DNA from: Isotricha intestinalis
Taxonomy: Eukaryota > Ciliophora > Litostomatea > Vestibuliferida > Isotrichidae
Reading direction: 5' to 3'
NCBI GenBank assembly: GCA_023807065.1
Contig: JAJJLU010003946.1
Coordinates: 1-23,273, forward strand
Length of the DNA: 23,273 bases
The translations under genes and the position numbers were made by a program. A model generated the notes under the pieces. The model worked only from the letters and a program-made list of their open reading frames with translations, searched no databases and had not been told where the DNA came from. Position 1 is the first letter of the stretch. Each line of letters opens with the position of its first letter. Shown here piece after piece: positions 9,117 to 16,568 of the stretch.

Positions 9117-9671
9117 TAGGTTTTAAATTTTCTTATTCATAATATTTTATAAATATAAATAAAAAAATGTATAAAAAAAATAAAAAAATAAATTTAATGT
9201 TTTTATTATATTTAAAATATGTATTTATGTAAAGGAGAAAGAAAAATTAAATTAATTGGGGGTAAATAATTTTTCAATAAATTCTAATTTATTCAATAAA
9301 GTAATTTAATTGTTGTGAATGTTCTTGTTCGAGCAAGAATTAGAATTTTAAAAAAAAGATTTTTTTTAAAAAATTTAAAAAGAAAAAATAATTAAATTTA
9401 TTTAAAAATATTATTTAATGATTGAATAGAAAATTTTTGATTTCTTCATATTTAATTATTTCATAATATCTAATAATCTTTTTTAATCATTTAAATATTA
9501 TTTATTGGATTCTTTTTTTTTGAGTTTTATTAAATTTTCAATTTCATAATTTTTCGTATTATATATTATCTTAATTTAAATTAATATTCCAACTTTAAAT
9601 TTAAAATATATTTTAGATTGATTTCTCATTTTTTAAAAAAAATGTGATAAATAATTAATTATATTATTTTA
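9117..9671. other. Long intergenic spacer
   Basis: This 555-bp gap lies between two plus-strand genes. Most of it is A/T runs without a protein-like frame. The exception is a locally less AT-rich island at about 9225-9367, which contains GGGGG at 9258-9262 and the inverted repeats listed separately. Confidence 0.4.
9279..9367 (+). other. Inverted-repeat/stem-loop island, possible small ncRNA
   Basis: An 11-nt perfect inverted repeat (AAATTCTAATT at 9279-9289, complement at 9338-9348) encloses a 6-bp hairpin. The hairpin stems are TTCTTG (9322-9327) and CAAGAA (9334-9339), with loop TTCGAG. Next to it, A8 (9350-9357) and T8 (9360-9367) form a further hairpin or a Pol III-style T-run. The string GTTCGAGCA (9327-9335) matches 8 of 9 positions of the Pol III B-box consensus GWTCRANNC. 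It is not a normal tRNA: the D and anticodon arms cannot be drawn and the T-loop would be one base short. It could be a small Pol III RNA, a decayed tRNA or chance pairing. Confidence 0.25.
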
Positions 9672-11216
9672 ATGGATTCTATATGTTATCTTAAAAATAA
9701 ATCTCCTCTTCATAATAATTATCAACAGTCTTATTCTTTATCAGAAAGTTTTCCAGCTCAGAAAAATATAAATTATCAAATTCAAAAATTTAAGAACCAA
9801 AAAATAAATAAATATGATTATACTCGACAAAATAAAATTCTAAATAAGAAATTATTAAAAAATAATTTAAGACCAAAATCTTCAATTAATTCATTAAAAC
9901 AAAAAGATATAAATATTAAATCAAATTTATCAAAAAAAGAACAAAATTTAATTTTTAATGCTTTATATTTTGATATTTTTTACAGAAAGGAAAAATTAAG
10001 AAAATTAAGTCAAGAAAAAGAAGAAAGATTTAATTCTTTATATACTTTTTCTCCAAAAACAAATTTAATTAACAATAAATATAGAAATAAAATAAGTAAA
10101 TCATGTGGTAAATTAGAATTAGAAAAAAATAAAATTTCAAATAATTTTATAAATAGATTATCAAATTATGAAAGGAAAAAAAAAGAAAATTTAAATAAAA
10201 TTAAAAATGAAATATATGAAAATTCACCTCATCCAAAAAAAAGAAAATTAAGTGAAAGAAGCTTTAAATTACCTTATAATTCTCAAAAATTTTTAAGCGC
10301 AAAAAATGAAAAATCAAAAAAATTAAGAGAAGAATTATTAAATGAACAAGGAGTAACTTTTAAACCTAAATTAAATGATAATATTAATTTAATTATTATT
10401 AAAAGTTTTCAACAAAGAAATTTAGATTATCAAAAAGCAAAAGAAATAAAATTAAATAATGCTAAAGAAGATATTGAATGTACTTTTTCTCCTAAAATTA
10501 ATAATGAACAAATTTATAATTATTCTAATAATATCAATAATAAAAGTTCTTATAATATTTCTACTAATTTAAATACAAAAAGTATAATTAATAATTTTAA
10601 TGTTGGTGATAGATTATATAATTATCAATACCAATATAAAAAAAAATTAGAAGAAATTAAAAGTAAAAATGAAAAATATTATTCTTTTAAACCTAAAATA
10701 TCTAAAAATACTAATTTAATTCTTCAAAGAAAACAAAGAATAAAAGATTTAATGAGAGAAAAACAATTATTTGAAGAATATTATAAAACAATAAATAATA
10801 CTGAAAAAAATAAAGAAAATAAAGAAAAAGAAAAAGAAAAAGAAGAAGAAGAAAAAGAAGAAGAAGAAAATAAGACAAAAAATAAATTAAATAAAAATAA
10901 AAGGAAAAAAAATGAGAAAAAAATAATAAATAATTATTCAAGTCATGAAGATAATGAATTTAAAAAATATTTTATAATAAATTCAAAACTTTTAAATTTA
11001 AATAAAAGACCAATAGGAGTAAATATTTATAATAATAATAATTTTAAATTATTTTGTGCTAAAAATAAAACAGGAAGAAACTTTATTAATAGTAATCAAG
11101 GATCGTTTAAACAATTTTCTAATGAAGAAAAAGAAAGACCAACAACAAATTGTTCAACAACAAATTCAAAGTCTAAATCAATAGTTAATTTAAATTATTA
11201 TGATAATTTAATTTAA
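9672..11216 (+). CDS. Repeat protein with F-x-P-K motifs, possibly cytoskeletal or ciliary
   Basis: The 514-residue basic protein contains four copies of an F-[SK]-P-K-[TLI]-[NS] motif: FSPKTN (126-131), FKPKLN (230-235), FSPKIN (272-277) and FKPKIS (339-344). Two linked RL-x-NY segments are also present (RLSNYERKKKENLNKIK at 162-178; RLYNYQYQYKKKLEEIK at 314-330). The second leads straight into an F-x-P-K motif and the first into a related HPK. Residues 379-400 are a Lys/Glu run encoding a single charged helix. There is no signal peptide, membrane segment or enzyme motif. Repeats of this look occur in uncharacterised, probably cytoskeleton-associated proteins of protists. That family link is from memory and weak, so no function is claimed. 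The ATG at 9672 follows an A/T leader and the stop is TAA. Confidence 0.7.
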   Translation: MDSICYLKNKSPLHNNYQQSYSLSESFPAQKNINYQIQKFKNQKINKYDYTRQNKILNKKLLKNNLRPKSSINSLKQKDINIKSNLSKKEQNLIFNALYFDIFYRKEKLRKLSQEKEERFNSLYTFSPKTNLINNKYRNKISKSCGKLELEKNKISNNFINRLSNYERKKKENLNKIKNEIYENSPHPKKRKLSERSFKLPYNSQKFLSAKNEKSKKLREELLNEQGVTFKPKLNDNINLIIIKSFQQRNLDYQKAKEIKLNNAKEDIECTFSPKINNEQIYNYSNNINNKSSYNISTNLNTKSIINNFNVGDRLYNYQYQYKKKLEEIKSKNEKYYSFKPKISKNTNLILQRKQRIKDLMREKQLFEEYYKTINNTEKNKENKEKEKEKEEEEKEEEENKTKNKLNKNKRKKNEKKIINNYSSHEDNEFKKYFIINSKLLNLNKRPIGVNIYNNNNFKLFCAKNKTGRNFINSNQGSFKQFSNEEKERPTTNCSTTNSKSKSIVNLNYYDNLI

Positions 11217-11572
11217 TTTATTTATTTATTATTTAATCAAAATTTTATAAATTTATTCCTCTTATTTTATTTTAAGTAAATAATTAATTATCAAATAAAA
11301 AATAGAAATTTTTATAATTATTTTAAACTGAAAAAATTATATGAAATTTAAATATATTATTTACAAACAAACAAACAAAATTTTTTTAGAAATAAAATTT
11401 AGATAAAAATGACTTTTTATTTATATATAAAAAAAGTAAAATTTGAATTATAAAGTTTTAATATATTTTAACAGAATTTATTTTTAAATATTTGAATTTG
11501 TAAATAATTAATAAATAACTTTTAAATATTATTTTATCTAAAATATATTTTTAATGAACTAATTATAATATA
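11217..11572. other. Intergenic AT-rich spacer
   Basis: A 356-bp gap between two plus-strand genes. It has A/T runs and a short ACAA microsatellite at 11363-11380. No coding-like frame, RNA gene or recognisable site is visible. Confidence 0.4.
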
Positions 11573-13090
11573 ATGAATGTAACATTAAATTATGATAAAA
11601 AGAATTATAATATTGAAATAACAAAATCTACTCCATTATCATTTTTATATAAATTATCAGAGAAACAATTTAATATTCCTTTTGAAAACATAGAATTAAT
11701 TTATGAAGAAAAATCAATTCCAAATTCTTCAAAATCATCAGGAGAATATTTTGTATCATCAGAAACAAGAATAAATATATCAGTAGAAGATAAAAGTAAG
11801 AAAATAAATCTAATATCTCAAATAAATAAGAAAAAATTAAAATTAAAAAGTAAATCAAAAACAAAATTAAAACCTTTACCAAAAATATTGAAAAAAAAGC
11901 CAAAAAAACATTATGTAAAATGTCAAATATGTAAAAAAAAAGATGCATATTTTTATTGTAGAAAATGTAATGAATTTTTTTGTGTAGATTGTAATATAAA
12001 ATATCCATCACATAATAAACATGAAATAATAAATTTAGAAGAAGGAGATATTCGACATTCTTTTGATATATATAGAAAATTAATAATTGATAATTGTAAT
12101 ATTATTCAAAATGCTTATTTAAGTTCTAATGAATGGATAATTAATGATGATATGAGAATTGAATATTTTCAAAATTTAATTGAATTAATTAAAGATATTG
12201 GTGAAAAAACTCAAGATTTAAATTATATTAATTCTAATTATTTTGTTAATAATGATTTAATTATTGAAGTTAAAGAAGAATTATTTAATATTTCTGGTCC
12301 TTCTTTAAAAGAAGAAGCTATTGAAATTTTTGGATTTATAAATGAAAAAGAAAAAATATTATTTAATTATATGAGTTATGTTAATTTACAAGTTATTAAA
12401 TCTGAATATTATAAAAAAATGATGGAATTACTTGAAAATGCACAAAATTATTTAACTGATTTATATAAAGAAATTATTCAAAAATTAGATGATGCTCATA
12501 GATTAAATGATTTTGGAATTAAAGAATTAAAAGAATATAATATAATTAGTAATAATAATATTGTAGATGATGATAATACTAATTATTTAAGTAATAAAAC
12601 TATTCCAAATAATAATCGAAATAGGAATCATTTTTTTAGTGATAATAAAAAAATTTCTGATTTTGTTGAAAGAATGGGTTTTTTTTCTTTTGATTCAAAA
12701 GAAGATATATTAAATAAAAATAATGATTTGAAATTTAATACTATAACAATAAAAGATTTTTATAAGAAATCAAATAATAATAATATTAAAAATCAAATTT
12801 TATCAACTGATTCTCCTTCAAATTATTCAATTTCAAATAATGAAATTCCTTTAATTTCTCGTAAAACTTCTATTAGTAAAGTTCAAAATAATACTACAAA
12901 TTCTTTTTCTACTAGTCCTGTTAAATTTCAAAATAATAATTTGAAATTAAAAAAATTATTATATACATATAGAAATTCTTTATTTAAAAATAATCAATTA
13001 GTTTCCGTAGAAAAAATTAATCATATTTTAGAAAATCCTGTTAAGAATAAATCAAAGAAAAAATCTTCTTTAAGTTTTTTTGATAAATAA
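11573..13090 (+). CDS. Ubiquitin-like plus B-box zinc-finger protein
   Basis: The 505-residue protein starts with a ubiquitin-like beta-grasp-type segment (residues 1-75: MNVTLNYDKKNYNIEI, then PLSFLYKLSEKQFNIP and IELIYEEKSI). A very basic linker follows (84-113, KKKLKLKSKSKTKLK). Next is a B-box-type zinc finger with ligands C117, C120, C129, C132, C137, C140, H147 and H150 (spacing C-x2-C-x8-C-x2-C-x4-C-x2-C-x6-H-x2-H). Residues 160-345 are a predicted helical/coiled region. The rest is Ser/Asn-rich, with a short basic tail. B-boxes mediate protein interaction, often in ubiquitin ligases with RING and coiled coil (TRIM proteins), but no RING is present here. A scaffold or adaptor role is inferred. 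The ubiquitin-like call comes from pattern and position and needs structure prediction. No diglycine end is present. Confidence 0.75.
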   Translation: MNVTLNYDKKNYNIEITKSTPLSFLYKLSEKQFNIPFENIELIYEEKSIPNSSKSSGEYFVSSETRINISVEDKSKKINLISQINKKKLKLKSKSKTKLKPLPKILKKKPKKHYVKCQICKKKDAYFYCRKCNEFFCVDCNIKYPSHNKHEIINLEEGDIRHSFDIYRKLIIDNCNIIQNAYLSSNEWIINDDMRIEYFQNLIELIKDIGEKTQDLNYINSNYFVNNDLIIEVKEELFNISGPSLKEEAIEIFGFINEKEKILFNYMSYVNLQVIKSEYYKKMMELLENAQNYLTDLYKEIIQKLDDAHRLNDFGIKELKEYNIISNNNIVDDDNTNYLSNKTIPNNNRNRNHFFSDNKKISDFVERMGFFSFDSKEDILNKNNDLKFNTITIKDFYKKSNNNNIKNQILSTDSPSNYSISNNEIPLISRKTSISKVQNNTTNSFSTSPVKFQNNNLKLKKLLYTYRNSLFKNNQLVSVEKINHILENPVKNKSKKKSSLSFFDK

Positions 13091-13734
13091 AATATTATAT
13101 ATATCATTTTAATTATTTTATTATTTATTATTACTATATTATTATTATATATTTAAAGATAATACTTTATGAAAAATATATATTTTATATTATATGTGTT
13201 TTATGATTAATAAAATAAATTCAGAATATTAAAGTATAAACATAAATTATATTAATTCTATTTAAAAGTTTTATTTTTGATATATTACAATAAAATTGTT
13301 TATATGATAGAATAATATTTATTAAAAAGATAAAATAAGCAATCATAACATAATTAAATTAAAACTTATTTTAAATATATCACACACATACTTTTATAAT
13401 AATTCTTCTTTCTTCAATTAAAGTATAAATAAATAGTATTTATATAATATTAAAAACTTCAAATTTTATTTATATACATATTTATCAAATTTAATTTAAA
13501 AAATATATTTGAAAATTTTATTCAAAAGATAAATAAGCAAAAAAACCTGTTATAAATATTAAAATTTGAATTTAAATTTATTTACAATGATAAGTAATAA
13601 ATATAAAGTTATCTTAATCTAAAAATTGATTTACTTCATTCTCCTTATTAAAAATTAAAAAATAGAAAAATTACTATAAATACTAAAAATAAAAATAATA
13701 AATAAATAATACCTTAAAAAAGGAAAAAAAATAA
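13091..13734. other. Longest intergenic gap, upstream of the SNARE gene
   Basis: 644 bp of A/T-dominated DNA between two plus-strand genes. I searched it for short exons, RNA genes and repeats and saw only A/T runs and a tiny CACACACA at 13381-13388. It presumably holds the SNARE promoter, which I cannot delimit. Confidence 0.35.
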
Positions 13735-14597
13735 ATGTCAGTCTCTGAAACTCAAAAAATGATAATAGAATTAGATAATATGTTAAAAATATTAAAAAAA
13801 GATGAAGAAAGTAAATAAAAAATATATAAAAAATAGAGAAATTATTTGTAAATGGAAAAGATAAATTTGATAATCTTCGTTTTTTAATAAATCAAAAATT
13901 AAAAGAAGCAGATACATTTTTATTAGAAAAAGAAAAATTAGAAAAATCAAATGATCCAAAAGTAATTTATAATAGGAAATTATATGAAAAAAAAACAGAA
14001 GAATTATTAAATGATGTAGATGTTAGATTAAAAGAAATTGAAATAGAATTAAAATCTCAAAAAAAAAATCCAAAAAAATATGATAATTTAAACAATAAAG
14101 AAAATATGTTTAAATTAATGAAAGAAAGAAATGAGTTATTAAGAAATAAATTAAATGGTGTTTCAATTGAAGAAAAAAAATATGAAGGTAATAAAAACAT
14201 TATAGAAGCTTTTGATGATTTAATGGAAAAATACAACAAAGCTGAAAATGAAGAACAAAGAGAAATTTATGAAGAAGAACAAAATAAAATTAATGAATGG
14301 AATGCAAAAATTGAACAACAAAATGAAGATTTAAATGAAATAGAAATTATACTTAGGAACATTAAAAAAGAAGCTGAAATTGCAAATGAAAAAATAAATA
14401 CTATTGGAGCACATGTTAATGGACTAACTACAAAAGTTGAAGGCACTTCTAAAAAAGTTAAAACTCAAAATGAAAGATTAAAAGATTTATTAAATAAAAT
14501 AAGAAAATCAGATAAAATATGTTGTGATATTATTTTAATATTAATTCTAATTGGTTTAATAATGGTTCTTTATCGTATAATAAAGAAAAAAAAATAA
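13735..14597 (+). CDS. Qc-SNARE (SYP7-like), spliced, tail-anchored
   Basis: Joining exon 1 (13735-13810) to exon 2 (13837-14597) across a 26-nt intron gives a continuous 278-residue protein starting MSVSETQKMIIELDNML. Residues 30-160 are a helical N-terminal region resembling the SYP7 group. A SNARE heptad motif follows (about 190-250), with core-layer residues I212, I215, V219, L222 and V226. A C-terminal transmembrane anchor (about 256-273, ILILILIGLIMVLY) ends in a short KKKK tail. The stretch NERLKDLLNKIR leading into CCDI closely follows plant SYP71 (RLKDTVNQLR then CIDI). Such proteins drive membrane fusion in the secretory/ER-Golgi system. The ungapped alignment puts Ile215, not Gln, at the ionic 0-layer. 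Starting at the internal ATG at 14106 would remove the N-terminal domain, and the upstream frame is clearly coding. The 3' end converges on the kinase gene with a 46-bp gap. Confidence 0.8.
13811..13836 (+). other. 26-nt spliceosomal intron in the SNARE gene
   Basis: It begins GTAAATAAAA and ends AAAAAATAG, lies in phase 1 and contains in-frame stops. Its removal fuses A from exon 1 with AG from exon 2 to make AAG and keeps the frame open to the SNARE stop. It shares GTAAA, an internal AAAAATATA and a terminal TAG with the intron at 16379-16406. Confidence 0.8.
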
Positions 14598-14643
14598 AAG
14601 AAGAAAATATATATGATATAAAATAAAAAATAAATAAAATAAA

Positions 14644-15683
14644 TTAAATAATATTTTTATTAATTTCTTGACTTGTAATATTATAACAATTTTCAAGAGC
14701 TTCTTCTTCAATATCAGGCATAGGAAATTCTCCATTTTTAGTAATCCATTTATTAACTTTAATATCTTCAATATTATATCTTTCTTCAGGATTAGGATTT
14801 AATAATCCACAAACTAAATCTTTTAAATCATTATCTTCAATTTCAATAACAGAAGTGTCAAAATTAGATAAATTTAAATTATTTTGTTTAGGAAGAATAA
14901 AATTTTCTCCAAATAACATTTTAAATAAACAATTACCAATTAACCATAAATCTAAAGCTTTACCATCAATATTAATTTCACCTTGTCTTAAAGCTGCTTC
15001 AGGAGGAGAAAATAATATTCTTTTATCTTCTATTATATCTCCTAAATGAATTATATCTGAATTTTCTTTTAATATTATTGAATTTGAAAAATGAGATAAT
15101 TTCAATATATCATTTTCATCAATTAAACAATTATTTAATGTTATATCTCTATGTATTATTTTTGCTATTTCATGACAATGTTCTACTGCTGAAACTAAAT
15201 TACGAAAATATTTCCATATACAAAATAAATCTATATCATTTATTATGTTATTTAATGATGAATGTTTCATTAATTCTAATATTATATATGTCTCATTTTC
15301 TGATTGAATTATTTCATATGTTGATACTATATATTTTGAATGTAATCTTTTTAATATATTTATCTCATTCTCTATATTTTTTTTTTTATTTGATTGAATT
15401 TTTATTGCGTAATAATTGTTTGTTGTTGTGTCTTGACATAAATATACATTTGAATATTCTCCTCTTCCTAACAATTTATTTTTATATATTAAATATTGAT
15501 TTAATTTAATATTTCCATCTTCTAAATATATTATTTTTTCTTCTTTTTTTGATACCATTAAAGAATAATTTGAAAAAACAAAATGAAAATTCGTATTTAT
15601 TAAAGTATTATTATTATTACTATTATTATTAATGTTATAATTATCATCATCATTATTAATATTATTATTATTATTACTATTAC

Positions 15684-15735
<52 letters not shown>

Positions 15736-16429
15736 ATTAATATGAAAATTATCTTCTTTTAAATCTTTGAAATCTTGTTTAAGTAAATTTCCTTGTTCTT
15801 TTTTTTCAACGTAGAATTTTTTTAATTTATAAATAAAGAATTTTTCAATAGTAGTTAAATTATGATAAGGATTAATTTCGATTTTTTTAAATAATTTTTT
15901 TTGATGAGGACTACTTTCATCATTAGAAGTATATTCAACAGAACTTCCACTTTCTTTAATAACATTAATAATTAAAGTTTCTTTTTTGGGATGAAAATGA
16001 GTAATTGAAAGTAATTTTTCATTATTTTGATTTATTTCTTTATTTTTTTTATTATCTGTCAATGTATATACAATTTTTGGTTTTTCTTCTTTTTCATTTA
16101 TTTCATTATTGTTATTTATTTCTTCTAAAATTTGTTTTTTTGAATATAGAAAACTTTTATGTAAACGAGAATTTATTGATTGATTTGTTTTTTTTTTAAA
16201 TACTTCTTTTTCTTTTATGTTAAATGTTCTTTTTGGAACTAAAAATGAATTTTTTTTAATTTTTTTATCATAAGATTTTGTTCTATTTAATTTTTTATTT
16301 TCTTTCTCTTGTTCATCTTTTATTTTATCTATTTTTATTATTGATTTAAATGGATTTTTTTTTATTATTATTATTCCACTAATTAATTATTATATTTTTC
16401 TTTTACTTTTTTGGTTGAATACATCCCAT
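14644..16429 (-). CDS. CaMKK-like pseudokinase with MGC N-terminus, spliced
   Basis: Exon 1 (16429-16407, MGCIQPK plus two bases) joins exon 2 (16378-14644) across a 28-nt intron to give 585 residues. Without it the frame has no ATG. Gly2 and Cys3 form a typical myristoylation/palmitoylation start, so membrane attachment is likely. Residues 9-300 are basic and low complexity with an uninterrupted 16-Asn run. The kinase domain (about 304-562) has a glycine loop (GRGEYSNV from 312), the beta-3 Lys (YAIK, K334) and an alpha-C Glu (E346). However, HRDIT (417-421) replaces HRDxK, and HFS (437-439) replaces DFG, removing the magnesium-binding Asp. GKALDLW, NPEERYNIEDIKVNKWITKN and the GEFPMP tail follow CaMKK1/2. 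The CaMKK RP-insert is absent and the APE motif reads PPE. I infer a catalytically weak or dead scaffold derived from a CaMKK that activates AMPK/CaMK. Non-canonical magnesium use is possible. Confidence 0.8.
15685..15733 (-). repeat. AAT trinucleotide repeat encoding poly-Asn
   Basis: About 16 uninterrupted AAT codons (ATT on the plus strand) lie within the linker before the kinase-like domain. They are flanked by interrupted AAT runs with Ser, Asp and Ile that extend the tract from about 15605 to 15741. Such a pure array is prone to length variation. Confidence 0.9.
16379..16406 (-). other. 28-nt spliceosomal intron in the kinase-like gene
   Basis: On the minus strand it begins GTAAAAGAAAAATATA and ends AATTAG, lies in phase 2 and contains a stop in the exon 2 frame. 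Its removal joins AA to T to make AAT (Asn8), followed by GGA ATA, which is exactly the open frame of exon 2. The start, length and internal AAAAATATA match the SNARE-gene intron. Confidence 0.75.
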
Positions 16430-16568
16430 TTAAAATTTATAACTATAGAATATAGAAAATAGAAAAAAAAAAAATAACAATTTAAATTAAAAAATATAGT
16501 TTTTTTAAATATTTTTTATATTAATAATATTCATTTAAAATTACATTTATTTTTTTAATAAATATTTT

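Noticed and set aside
9281..9347. tRNA gene, suggested by 7-bp acceptor-like arms and a TTCGAG loop
   Set aside because: No D or anticodon arm can be drawn, the T-loop has six bases and the middle is too short.
14106..14597. A short 163-residue SNARE starting at the internal ATG 14106
   Set aside because: The same frame is clearly coding for 89 codons upstream and joins an ATG exon through a 26-nt intron.
15605..15741. Regular ATT repeats as a possible array or CRISPR-like structure
   Set aside because: It is a trinucleotide microsatellite inside a coding frame, with no spacer/repeat organisation.
14644..16062. Kinase-like protein starting at the TTG at 16060-16062
   Set aside because: The frame stays open and protein-like for more than 100 codons upstream, and a spliced ATG start is available.
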